Numbered from the stretch's first letter, positions 1 to 6,148 are shown. The stretch: 7,388 bases of DNA from GCA-965745 sp046704525 (GCA_046704525.1 JBJKRS010000082.1:1-7388); one strand, 5' to 3'. Notes: generated by a model from the sequence alone, not told the origin. Translations and numbers: made by a program.

Positions 1-124
1 AATCTTCAAACTTATGGACCATCTTTATTATTTTTGGCTCTATCCCTTCCCAATCATTTCTAACCTCCTTCCTAATGGTAAGCTGTTCCTCTGTCTCCTG
101 CGTTTTAGGCTTTTCTTTTGCCAT
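1..124 (-). CDS. Hypothetical protein, N-terminal fragment (runs off left edge)
   Basis: An open frame of 41 codons starts at the ATG at 124 and continues past base 1. It begins MAKEKPKTQETEEQ and continues with a charged stretch containing a VRNDWEGIEPKI segment. The first 20 residues are rich in Lys, Glu and Gln with no signal peptide or membrane segment, so the protein looks soluble. I do not recognise the family. The start at 124 is chosen because an AT-rich TATA-like box at 144-152 lies about 24 bases upstream and the resulting N-terminus looks natural. The frame stays open upstream to an ATG at 205, which would add 27 less protein-like residues. It is the only substantial coding sequence in the AT-rich segment, so it may belong to acquired DNA. 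The reading frame itself is moderately certain; the function is unknown. Confidence 0.6.
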   Translation of the reverse strand, partial: MAKEKPKTQETEEQLTIRKEVRNDWEGIEPKIIKMVHKFED

Positions 125-143
125 GAATAATAATTCACAATCG

Positions 144-152
144 ATATTTAAA
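144..152 (-). promoter_or_regulatory. TATA-like box for the partial left-edge gene
   Basis: The minus strand reads TTTAAATAT here, centred about 24 bases before the ATG at 124. The spacing suits an archaeal leaderless transcript. No Shine-Dalgarno sequence precedes the ATG (the preceding bases are attattattc). Confidence 0.45.
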
Positions 153-252
153 CCGTTATTTACTACGCGTGGACAAATTATTGAGAAGTTTCCATACAAA
201 TTCATATCAAGAGTTTATTTAAGATTATTTAAAATTATAAATCGAAAATTGT

Positions 253-333
253 TCAAGCCCTTATTGCCTGATATTCTCCCACATTCAATTCTAAAGACAG
301 GACACATTCATCTCCATATTCGAATTTCAGCAC
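253..333 (-). CDS. Possible 26-aa microORF (GTG start) or gene remnant
   Basis: A short minus-strand frame begins at a GTG (333) and ends at TGA (253-255). It has protein-like composition, including an LKFEYGDECVLSLELNVG stretch with alternating hydrophobic and charged residues. A TTTATACT sequence on the minus strand (351-358) lies about 22 bases upstream and could be its TATA box. The same region carries the tRNA promoter on the plus strand, which weakens the case. The frame is open upstream into the tRNA, so it could instead be the tail of a decayed gene. I do not recognise it; the call rests only on composition and promoter spacing. Confidence 0.2.
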   Translation of the reverse strand: MLKFEYGDECVLSLELNVGEYQAIRA

Positions 334-345
334 TTTTAATATATT
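334..345 (+). promoter_or_regulatory. TATA-like box of tRNA-Leu
   Basis: TTTTAATATATT lies 24-35 bases before the first base of the mature tRNA at 369. This fits an archaeal box A driving transcription that starts a few bases upstream of the tRNA 5' end. Confidence 0.5.
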
Positions 346-368
346 CCTGGAGTATAAACCGATTAATT

Positions 369-453
369 GCGAGGGTAACAAAGCCTGGCCAACTGTGCAG
401 GACTTAAGATTCTGTCTCGTAGGAGTTCGTGGGTTCAAATCCCATCCCTCGCA
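369..453 (+). tRNA. tRNA-Leu (anticodon UAA)
   Basis: A complete type II tRNA folds by eye. The acceptor stem GCGAGGG (369-375) pairs perfectly with CCCTCGC (446-452), and the discriminator base is A453. A 3-bp D stem is formed by ACA (378-380) and TGT (394-396). The anticodon stem CAGGA/TTCTG (398-402 and 410-414) encloses the loop CTTAAGA, giving anticodon TAA at 405-407, which reads the leucine codon UUA. The long variable arm has a CTC/GAG stem (416-418 and 423-425) typical of tRNA-Leu, and the T arm carries GGTTCAAAT. The next bases are CCT, so the 3' CCA is not fully encoded and would be added after transcription. No intron is seen. It converges on the cytochrome gene, with 30 bases between them. 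Confidence 0.96.
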
Positions 454-483
454 CCTTGCATTTCTGGCACAGAGGTCCGGATG

Positions 484-1137
484 TTATCTTCTTCTTTCGG
501 CGTTGAAGGCCGGCATATGACTCTCCAAATAATCCCTGCTTATCCTCCCATTGCCAAATGCTGCCTTCAGGAGAGGCAAATTCTCTTTGTTTATCACGGC
601 GAAGATATGAGCGAGCACGAACAATACGAGCAAGCCGGCACCGAGTATATGGATCCCAATGAATACTTCTGAGAGGCCTGTTTCTCCCGGTAACAGGACG
701 AGCCCCAGGCCCCCTACCCCAAGAAGTAACAATCCGAAAACAAGCCCCAAAAACGCGTATGCGGCAAGAACATTGTGCCTGCCCATCTTGCTTCTTACCC
801 TCTGAGAGATGGATATTCCAAAGAAATATCGACCTACTACCGAAAGACCTTCTCTTACCTGCTCGCCAATGGGTTTTCTAAGCGGGTCCAGGAGTGTCAC
901 CCTTCTTCCTGCCATCCTGGTTATGCCGTATAGGACAAGGAGAGCACCCCAAGCAAGACCAACATACCTGTGAAGGAAGAACATGCTAAGTGCACCATTT
1001 ATTGCACGCCCGTCATCATCCAGTCCAAGTGCACTATAGGCCAGAAAAGCCGAGCCAAGGAGCATAATCACATGTATAATCCGGAAGTGCCATCTCACGA
1101 CTAGAATGGAATTCCCTGAGCTATGGGGGTCATTCAT
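484..1137 (-). CDS. Cytochrome b561 / formate dehydrogenase gamma-type membrane protein
   Basis: A four-helix integral membrane protein of about 217 residues, probably a di-heme b-type cytochrome passing electrons between a quinone pool and a partner redox protein. Counting from the upstream GTG at 1152, helices lie near residues 24-43, 52-78, 126-155 and 163-187. Candidate heme ligands are His27 (helix 1), His61 (helix 2), and His168 and His182 (14 apart in helix 4). This arrangement and the tail with a GRISRDYLESHMP segment resemble the cytochrome b subunits of formate dehydrogenase and Ni-Fe hydrogenase. I prefer the ATG at 1137 over the GTG at 1152, because a TATA box at 1163-1170 is centred 29 bases before the ATG but only about 14 before the GTG. 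No dehydrogenase or iron-sulfur subunit is adjacent, so the partner is unknown. The upstream methyltransferase is on the same strand, but the separate promoter suggests independent expression. Confidence 0.82.
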   Translation of the reverse strand: MNDPHSSGNSILVVRWHFRIIHVIMLLGSAFLAYSALGLDDDGRAINGALSMFFLHRYVGLAWGALLVLYGITRMAGRRVTLLDPLRKPIGEQVREGLSVVGRYFFGISISQRVRSKMGRHNVLAAYAFLGLVFGLLLLGVGGLGLVLLPGETGLSEVFIGIHILGAGLLVLFVLAHIFAVINKENLPLLKAAFGNGRISRDYLESHMPAFNAERRR

Positions 1138-1162
1138 CTGCCTTGCAGTCACTCTAAATTGG

Positions 1163-1170
1163 TTATATAA
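1163..1170 (-). promoter_or_regulatory. TATA box of the cytochrome b gene
   Basis: TTATATAA sits inside the palindrome GTTATATAAC (1162-1171). Its centre is about 29 bases before the ATG at 1137, which supports that ATG as a near-leaderless start instead of the upstream in-frame GTG at 1152. Confidence 0.6.
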
Positions 1171-1211
1171 CTATATTGGTGCAATCTGACCTTTGCACGT
1201 AAACTGACAGT

Positions 1212-2273
1212 TCAGGGCGGTTTGAACTCAATATGCTCAGCCTCGGCTTCGTACCCTCCCGGGGTCGTCCCGTGCCTGATTGAGTCGATTACGAAAAGCC
1301 GGATATGCTCTTCCGATCGGTGTTTTACGCCTGCACTGAGGTTATTGTTGTAATTCTTGACGGTTCTGCCACCGGTCTGAGTTCTCAAGAATTCCCCGTG
1401 TGACCTCATTCTGTGCTCGACCATGGATTTAGAAAGACTCTCTGCCTGTTTCATGCTTTCTTCAATGATCCTTACCATATCCTTATTATTCTCGTATCCA
1501 AGTGAGTTTCTGCCAGATATGGCTGAAGCAACAATAGTCGTGCCAGTACCTGTGAAAGGGTCAAGCACAGTATCCCCCAGAACTGAATACATGTTTACGA
1601 GCCTGAATGGAACAGACAGCGGATATGCGCCACTTCTGGCCCTACCCATGGGGCCTATGTCCTGGCGGATGCCCTTCAAATCCTGCCACAGGTCTGAAAA
1701 CCACGTGTTCCTTTCCTCCCAGAAAAATGCGCTCTCCATTCTTCTCTCCCTGTCAGAATCCTCTGCAAACTCCCTTCTCCGCCCCTTTCTAAAGACAAGG
1801 ATATGCTCGTGCTCCAGCGTCACATATGCTCCAACTGGTAGCATGCCCGATCCCATGAATTTGTTTGGAGAATTGGTCTGCTTTCTCCATAGAATTCCGG
1901 GAAGCTCGTTGAAACCATTCCCAGTGAAAAACTGGATCACCCTTGAGTGTGAAGAGTAAAGGCGGAATTCACCGCCGACGGTCCTTGTTGCGTCCCCAAT
2001 ATTCACGCAAACAATGCCGCCATCCTTCATGACTCTCGAAACTTCGTTCCATGTCCTGTCCAGTTCATCATGCATGAGCCTGAATGCATCCATTCCCCTG
2101 TGATCCTCGAGAGCCGTCCTGATCTCCGGATTCATTGCGAAGAAAATGTTGTCCCACATTGATATCATGGGATACGGAGGTGAGGTTACAACAAGATCCA
2201 CCGAGCCATCACAAACCTGTTCCATGTCCTGGGAACTCCGGAAGTATACGTGGTGACTCGTTTTGAGCGGCAT
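1212..2273 (-). CDS. Beta-class DNA methyltransferase, CTAG-type (probable N4-cytosine)
   Basis: Transfers a methyl group from S-adenosylmethionine to a base in DNA. Numbering from the upstream ATG at 2285, the catalytic motif IV TSPPYP is at residues 34-39 and the AdoMet-binding motif I DPFTGTGTT at 242-250. Catalytic motif before binding motif defines the beta class, and SPPY (not DPPY) points to N4-cytosine methylation. The TSPPYPMISMWD segment and the NSPNKFMGSGMLP...AYVTLEHE region (about 138-160) strongly resemble, from memory, archaeal CTAG methyltransferases such as M.MthZI and the haloarchaeal Zim protein. Specificity is therefore an inference from family resemblance. The ATG at 2273 is preferred because an AT-rich box (2298-2306) is centred 29 bases before it; the ATG at 2285 would add four residues. 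Length, about 353 residues, suits the family. No restriction gene is adjacent, so it appears to be an orphan methylase with a genome-maintenance or regulatory role. Confidence 0.88.
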   Translation of the reverse strand: MPLKTSHHVYFRSSQDMEQVCDGSVDLVVTSPPYPMISMWDNIFFAMNPEIRTALEDHRGMDAFRLMHDELDRTWNEVSRVMKDGGIVCVNIGDATRTVGGEFRLYSSHSRVIQFFTGNGFNELPGILWRKQTNSPNKFMGSGMLPVGAYVTLEHEHILVFRKGRRREFAEDSDRERRMESAFFWEERNTWFSDLWQDLKGIRQDIGPMGRARSGAYPLSVPFRLVNMYSVLGDTVLDPFTGTGTTIVASAISGRNSLGYENNKDMVRIIEESMKQAESLSKSMVEHRMRSHGEFLRTQTGGRTVKNYNNNLSAGVKHRSEEHIRLFVIDSIRHGTTPGGYEAEAEHIEFKPP

Positions 2274-2277
2274 TCCC

Positions 2278-2287
2278 GTATGCATAC
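2278..2287. promoter_or_regulatory. 10-bp palindrome at the methyltransferase start, possible operator
   Basis: GTATGCATAC is a perfect palindrome lying between the TATA-like box (2298-2306) and the preferred ATG at 2273, at or next to the expected transcription start. A regulator bound here could block initiation. A related GTAT-ATAC element occurs at the same place before glgB. Short palindromes arise by chance, so the role is an inference. Confidence 0.3.
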
Positions 2288-2297
2288 TTCACGTGCG

Positions 2298-2306
2298 TAA
2301 AAATTT
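2298..2306 (-). promoter_or_regulatory. TATA-like box of the methyltransferase gene
   Basis: The minus strand reads AAATTTTTA, centred 29 bases before the ATG at 2273 and about 17 before the ATG at 2285. It is the only strongly AT-rich stretch in this part of the 152-base divergent intergenic region. Confidence 0.4.
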
Positions 2307-2389
2307 CTGCCCTCACCATACTCATGAATCTCCCAGAGGAATCAGTTCCCTGCTAAGTTTCGAGAAATTGGAAAGGCCAGGTGGAAATG

Positions 2390-2396
2390 TTAATAT
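2390..2396 (+). promoter_or_regulatory. Putative TATA-like box of the CcdC-like gene
   Basis: TTAATAT is preceded by purine-rich GGAAATG, which could act as a BRE. It is centred about 33 bases before the ATG at 2426, so a leader of about 5-8 bases is expected. There is no Shine-Dalgarno sequence. Confidence 0.35.
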
Positions 2397-2425
2397 CAGT
2401 ATTACGATGCTAAGTAAGATACAAT

Positions 2426-3010
2426 ATGGATATTACAGCCCTTCTGTCAAGTGTTCTGCCTTCTGCTTCCCCACCAACGACTCCGCAATTCGGGTTCGGG
2501 GGAGGCACAAGCGGACTCATAGTCTTTCTGGGATTCATCGCAGTAGCAATAACGATACGAATGATCCGTGGATTCAGAGGCAGGAGATTCAGCAAGGCAA
2601 TAGTTCTCAGGCTTCCAGTGATGTATCTCCTAATCACGGTCATAGCGGTTATACCCCTGGAAATCTCATACCCCATTGCGCTAACCTCCCTGGCAGCAAT
2701 CCCTGCCGGTTTTCTGATAGGTTATCTTTTTGGCAGGGAAGTGCACTTCTTCGAGCAGAACGGAACTCTCTTTTTCAAGAGGTCCCCCATAATAATGGGT
2801 GTCTGGCTGGCGTCTTTCCTGGTAAGAATTGTTCTGGAGTTTAAGTTTTCAGGCAACCTTCAGATCCTGTTTGCGGTGGACGCACTTCTCGCGCTCACGT
2901 CAGGGCTCCTTGTTGGGGAGGCTCTCCACGTCCTCAGGAGCCACAGAGAGTACACGAATCAGGCTGAATCTCCAGCAACGGATGATTCAGACTACGTCAA
3001 GGAGTTTTAG
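2426..3010 (+). CDS. Five-helix membrane protein resembling CcdC/DUF1453
   Basis: A 194-residue integral membrane protein of uncertain function. After a short N-terminal segment rich in Pro, Ser and Gly (residues 11-30), hydrophobic helices lie near 29-46, 60-80, 84-103, 120-138 and 145-168, followed by a hydrophilic tail rich in acidic residues (171-194). The region 95-140 has a glycine-rich helix ending in FGRE, an FFEQNGTLFFKRSP hairpin and then a helix with WLASFLVRIVLEF. This pattern recalls the CcdC/DUF1453 family, in which basic residues frame a short loop between helices; the resemblance is from memory and not tested. It is divergent from the methyltransferase and 47 bases upstream of the oxidoreductase on the same strand, though that gene has its own promoter-like box. 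The ATG is chosen by the upstream box and by the hydrophobic onset soon after. No signal peptide is needed, as helix 1 would serve for insertion. Confidence 0.7.
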   Translation: MDITALLSSVLPSASPPTTPQFGFGGGTSGLIVFLGFIAVAITIRMIRGFRGRRFSKAIVLRLPVMYLLITVIAVIPLEISYPIALTSLAAIPAGFLIGYLFGREVHFFEQNGTLFFKRSPIIMGVWLASFLVRIVLEFKFSGNLQILFAVDALLALTSGLLVGEALHVLRSHREYTNQAESPATDDSDYVKEF

Positions 3011-3025
3011 ATACACAGCGCCGGG

Positions 3026-3036
3026 AAATTAATTAT
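3026..3036 (+). promoter_or_regulatory. TATA box of the oxidoreductase gene
   Basis: AAATTAATTAT follows a CGGG stretch and is centred 27 bases before the ATG at 3058, ideal spacing for an archaeal leaderless transcript. It begins 15 bases after the stop of the preceding gene, suggesting the oxidoreductase need not depend on that gene's promoter. Confidence 0.6.
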
Positions 3037-3043
3037 CCCATCC

Positions 3044-3055
3044 CCCATTATTGGG
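3044..3055. promoter_or_regulatory. Inverted repeat at the oxidoreductase start, possible operator
   Basis: CCCATTATTGGG has 4-bp arms around a TTAT centre and ends two bases before the ATG at 3058, covering the expected transcription start region. It could be a repressor site. The arms are short and chance is a real alternative. Confidence 0.22.
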
Positions 3056-3057
3056 CA

Positions 3058-4029
3058 ATGGAGATAGTTGTTGTTGGGTGCCGTGGCTTTGCCAAGTACC
3101 ACCTGGATGCCCTTTCTTCGCTTGGAGCAGACATAAGCATTGTTGAGAGGGATCCTGCTGTGCGGGAAAGGGTTCTGCAGGACTATGATGTCAGGAAGTC
3201 TTACGATAACCTCGATGATGCATTGAAAAGCGGTGCAGAGGCTGTTGACCTCGTAGTGCCCCACAACCTTCACGCCCCCATGTCGATAAAATCGCTCAGA
3301 GCGGGGAAGCATGTGCTCGTGGAAAAGCCCATTTCAACCACACTCGAAGACGCAGGCCGCATGATCTCAGTGGCGCGTGAGACCGGCAAAAAGCTGATGG
3401 TGGCAGACCAGTACCATTTTGAGCCTGCTATTGCCAGAATCAGGGATTCCATATGCAGAAATGAAATAGGCAGATTGCACACCATTATTATCCGAAACCA
3501 GGGTCTTACCCCTTTCCGTTCTTGGAGAGGGGTTCATGAATCAATGGGAGGCGGTGCCCTGATAGACGGCGGGATTCATTTCGTGAATACCATGCTGAAC
3601 CTCGGGGGAGAGTATGACAGCATAACTTCAAAGGTGTACAGCGCAACAGGGAATGGGATGGAGGACACCTCAATCTCAATATTCGATTTCAGTTCCGGGG
3701 CCAAGGGATTGCTTTTTTATTCATGGGCATACCCGGGAGTGCTGAAAGCTCCGGGCTACGAAATCGCCGGGACTGAGGGGCTTATTCTGGAGGACATCGG
3801 GACAAGGCCCCAGGGTGGATTCAGGGCCCTGAGGGGGATGAGGGCATTCGGAGACCCGATCGTGAACAACAGGCTTGTTCAGATTGGGGAATTTGATGTC
3901 TTCAGGGAAGAAATGAAAGGGTTCATGGGCAGCATAGAAGCAGATACAGAAGTCCCGTTCCCGCCAGAGCTTGCTGCGCGCGACCTGAAGGCAGTCCTCG
4001 AAATATACAGGAACGGGGGAAACCAGTAA
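3058..4029 (+). CDS. Gfo/Idh/MocA-family NAD(P)-dependent oxidoreductase
   Basis: A 323-residue soluble dehydrogenase of the family that oxidises or reduces sugars, inositols and sugar derivatives. An N-terminal Rossmann fold (about 1-120) starts with a beta strand and a variant dinucleotide loop, VVGCRGFAKYH (5-15), in which the usual GxGxxG/A becomes GxxGxxA. The family signature is VLVEKPI at 86-92, with Lys90 the expected catalytic residue. Asp170 and His174 in GGGALIDGGIHFVN complete the usual Lys/Asp/His set. The C-terminal half (about 125-310) is the alpha/beta substrate domain. Length is normal for the family. A TATA box 27 bases before the ATG fixes the start as leaderless. It converges on the GH15 hydrolase gene with only 18 bases between stops. 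Proximity to glucan enzymes suggests a sugar substrate, such as a glucose-related aldose or anhydro-sugar, but that is inference; specificity in this family cannot be read from motifs. Confidence 0.9.
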   Translation: MEIVVVGCRGFAKYHLDALSSLGADISIVERDPAVRERVLQDYDVRKSYDNLDDALKSGAEAVDLVVPHNLHAPMSIKSLRAGKHVLVEKPISTTLEDAGRMISVARETGKKLMVADQYHFEPAIARIRDSICRNEIGRLHTIIIRNQGLTPFRSWRGVHESMGGGALIDGGIHFVNTMLNLGGEYDSITSKVYSATGNGMEDTSISIFDFSSGAKGLLFYSWAYPGVLKAPGYEIAGTEGLILEDIGTRPQGGFRALRGMRAFGDPIVNNRLVQIGEFDVFREEMKGFMGSIEADTEVPFPPELAARDLKAVLEIYRNGGNQ

Positions 4030-4047
4030 GCTGGGGAAAGGCAGGAA

Positions 4048-6009
4048 TCACGTGCCGGATACCATTCCAGTTTTCAGGGGAAGTGGGTTATGCCTGGATT
4101 TCGCTCCTGCCTTCAAAGATTCGCTGTACTGTACGAGTGTAATTACGAGCTCTGCATGGCTCCATGCAAGGGGAGACGCGGAGGTGTGGACAAGACTTGA
4201 AGGCTTAACCTGCTCTGGCAGCACCCCTGAAGAGTTCCTTCTGTCCAAGACCCACTGGATCATGCTTTCTGCTTGCTGCATGTGCCCTATGGACATGTAG
4301 TACTGGGCGACCCACAGTGTAGTTATGATCCACGGATTTCCCGTGGCATATCTGTCACTTCGGTCCCTCTGGTATGGATCATCCTCATATCTTGCAAAAC
4401 CGCCAGAGCTGGTTACCCACAGTCTCCCAATCACCTGGTCCATCGTTGACCTGACTCGCGGATTCCCTGCATCCCGCATTCCAAAGATGGAGATTGAAGA
4501 GAGGGCGCTGTCAATGGTGAAATCTGGCTGGCCATCAATTATGGACCTGGCGTACCTGCCCTTTTCCTCGCTGTAGAAGAACTTTTCAAAGGAGTTTGAC
4601 ATTCGCTCGGCATGGCTTCTGTAGCCTGTGGCAAGTTCCTTGTCCCCGAACGTCTCAGCAAAATAGGAAGCAGCCTTGAGCGCTGCGAATGCTGTTGAAA
4701 CCGTGTAGGCATGAATGCCGTACCTTTCCTCCCAGATGTCGAATGATTCCCTCGGCAGGCCGTCCTCTCTTGTGAAATTCACTATGAAGTCGGCTGCCTT
4801 CTTGATAAGGGATTCGTATATCGAGGCGATGAATTCGACATCAGAGGTTTCCTGGTAGTATTTCCAGAGAGCCCACAATATCAAAGAAGTCTCATCTTCC
4901 TGAATGGGTAATATCTGGTTTCCCCGGATGACATGAGGAAGCCAGCTGCTGGCAGGAGGGCCGTCTGCCCTGTACTTGTGGTGCATGTATCCGCCCTCGC
5001 TCAGTGCGCTGTCACAGAATCTGAAGAATCGCCTTGCAGGGCTGCCATGGCCTGCAAGCAGCAGCGAATATGCCACTATGGATGCATCCCTTGGCCAGAC
5101 GTAGTAGTAGCCGTCCCGGTTGAAGTCCTGCACATCACTGTCGCATGAGGCCACTATGGCACCTGAGTCATTGATGTGTGTCCTCTCAATCAGGATAGAC
5201 TGCCGATAGGCAATATCAGCATTGCTTCCAGCATCTATTGGCCTCTTGGATGCCCAGAGCCTCCAGTAGTTGCTTGTCCTGGTCAGCATTCTGTCAAATT
5301 CCTGGAAGCTCAGTGCCTTGCACACCTCATTGAGGCCTTTCATCTGGTCCGAGCAGACTATGAAGTAGAAAAACTCGGCGCTTTCACCGGGACCAACGAT
5401 CACTGAGTTTCTGATAACCGAGTCCACGGAGCCGATAGATACCGGATTCATGGAGAGCTCCATGTCTTCAGCATCCCTCCAGGTCCCCTCCTTCCCGTCA
5501 AACTCCTCAACTCCGGTTGCATACTGGTCTGGTGTATTTCCGGCAGAATCGATGGTTGATGCGAGGAAGTACCTGCTCCCCTTGTAGTGCATTACTCCGC
5601 TGAGTTCAGGAATGTATTGGGCAGTATCTCCAACGTCGCTTCCGCTTATGTTGAAATTCTGGTGGTAGAAGAATCTGACATCTTTTGAGTGGTCCGTTTG
5701 GTTAGTTACCCTTACCTTCCTGAGGTATATGTCACGATATATGTCAACACAATCATAGTTCTCCACGCTTATTCCGGCAGTGCCGTATAAGGTCTGGCCA
5801 ACAAGAGTGCTGTCAAAATATGAGTAGGATGAGAGCATGGTCCTGTCGATCCATGTGAAGTGCCCGTCAACAGAAATCCCTTCCAGGAAGGGCGTCTTCC
5901 CCGCATGGTTTTCGGAAGCATGTTCTGAAAAGTAGAAATCAGCTATTCTGTAGTTTTCGTCGAAGCTGACCTTGAGTCTTCCATTGGCCAATGGAAGAAA
6001 CCTCACCAT
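4048..6009 (-). CDS. Glycoside hydrolase family 15 (glucoamylase or trehalase type)
   Basis: An inverting exo-hydrolase that releases glucose from non-reducing ends of alpha-glucans or from trehalose. Numbered from the upstream ATG at 6114, an N-terminal beta-sandwich spans about 36-290 and an (alpha/alpha)6 catalytic barrel about 300-665. Visible motifs are YYYVWPRDAS (336-345), SFDIWEER (457-464, with Glu462 the probable general acid), LPEQ (632-635, with Glu634 the probable general base) and SPLAWSHAELV (647-657). No signal peptide is seen, so it is probably intracellular. I start it at the ATG at 6009 (653 residues), because an AT-rich box (6032-6040) is centred 27 bases before that codon and the protein then opens MVRFLPLANGRL, like archaeal relatives. 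The extra 35 residues from 6114 look non-coding. Archaeal GH15 includes both glucoamylases and trehalases, and I cannot separate them by eye. It is divergent from glgB across 160 bases, which favours a role in glucan turnover. Confidence 0.92.
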   Translation of the reverse strand: MVRFLPLANGRLKVSFDENYRIADFYFSEHASENHAGKTPFLEGISVDGHFTWIDRTMLSSYSYFDSTLVGQTLYGTAGISVENYDCVDIYRDIYLRKVRVTNQTDHSKDVRFFYHQNFNISGSDVGDTAQYIPELSGVMHYKGSRYFLASTIDSAGNTPDQYATGVEEFDGKEGTWRDAEDMELSMNPVSIGSVDSVIRNSVIVGPGESAEFFYFIVCSDQMKGLNEVCKALSFQEFDRMLTRTSNYWRLWASKRPIDAGSNADIAYRQSILIERTHINDSGAIVASCDSDVQDFNRDGYYYVWPRDASIVAYSLLLAGHGSPARRFFRFCDSALSEGGYMHHKYRADGPPASSWLPHVIRGNQILPIQEDETSLILWALWKYYQETSDVEFIASIYESLIKKAADFIVNFTREDGLPRESFDIWEERYGIHAYTVSTAFAALKAASYFAETFGDKELATGYRSHAERMSNSFEKFFYSEEKGRYARSIIDGQPDFTIDSALSSISIFGMRDAGNPRVRSTMDQVIGRLWVTSSGGFARYEDDPYQRDRSDRYATGNPWIITTLWVAQYYMSIGHMQQAESMIQWVLDRRNSSGVLPEQVKPSSLVHTSASPLAWSHAELVITLVQYSESLKAGAKSRHNPLPLKTGMVSGT

Positions 6010-6031
6010 AGAAGCTGAGAATCCCTTGATC

Positions 6032-6040
6032 TTTTTAATT
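6032..6040 (-). promoter_or_regulatory. TATA-like box of the GH15 gene
   Basis: The minus strand reads AATTAAAAA, centred 27 bases before the ATG at 6009. Its position decides the start in favour of 6009, since a transcript beginning there cannot include the in-frame ATG at 6114. Confidence 0.5.
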
Positions 6041-6134
6041 CTTTGTATCGGTGCGTCAACGGGATTTCGCTGTCCACTATTTCCCTGGCACAGATTTCTC
6101 CCGGGGAATAGCATTGGAGATGCCCAGCGTAACG

Positions 6135-6148
6135 TTTAGATAATATAT
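6135..6148 (+). promoter_or_regulatory. TATA box of glgB
   Basis: TTTAGATAATATAT ends in a strong TATA-like core, ATAATATAT (6140-6148), centred 26 bases before the ATG at 6170. This is the clearest archaeal promoter in the window and implies a leaderless glgB transcript. It lies in the 160-base region shared with the divergent GH15 gene. Confidence 0.65.

Larger units (their letters stand above)
1..368. other. AT-rich segment flanking tRNA-Leu, possible island edge
   Basis: About 32% of the first 360 bases are G or C by hand count, against roughly 50% in the rest of the window. The change occurs at or just before the tRNA-Leu gene. The segment holds the start of a partial minus-strand gene (to 124), its promoter, a possible microORF (253-333) and the tRNA promoter. 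Bases 125-252 contain no other convincing gene. Low GC beside a tRNA fits acquired DNA, but no integrase, direct repeat or duplicated tRNA end is visible, and AT-rich promoter regions explain part of the effect. Confidence 0.5.

Noticed and set aside
75..407. Plus-strand open frame of 110 codons running into tRNA-Leu
   Set aside because: It overlaps the tRNA and lies opposite the minus-strand gene start and microORF. Its composition is unlike a protein, and it has no promoter at the right distance.
1423..1959. Plus-strand open frame of 178 codons inside the methyltransferase gene
   Set aside because: It lies antisense to a strongly supported methyltransferase and shows no family motifs, so it is a shadow frame.
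1212..2425. Restriction-modification system with the CcdC-like gene as the partner
   Set aside because: The neighbouring protein is a five-helix membrane protein with no nuclease motif, so no restriction subunit is present in the window.
3044..3055. Hairpin as a terminator of the upstream membrane protein gene
   Set aside because: It has only 4-bp arms, no T-run follows, and it sits between the TATA box and start codon of the next gene, so a terminator is less likely than a chance repeat or operator.
6010..6114. N-terminal extension of the GH15 enzyme from the ATG at 6114
   Set aside because: The 35 extra residues look random, and the TATA-like box at 6032-6040 lies inside this stretch, 27 bases before the inner ATG where the family-like N-terminus begins.
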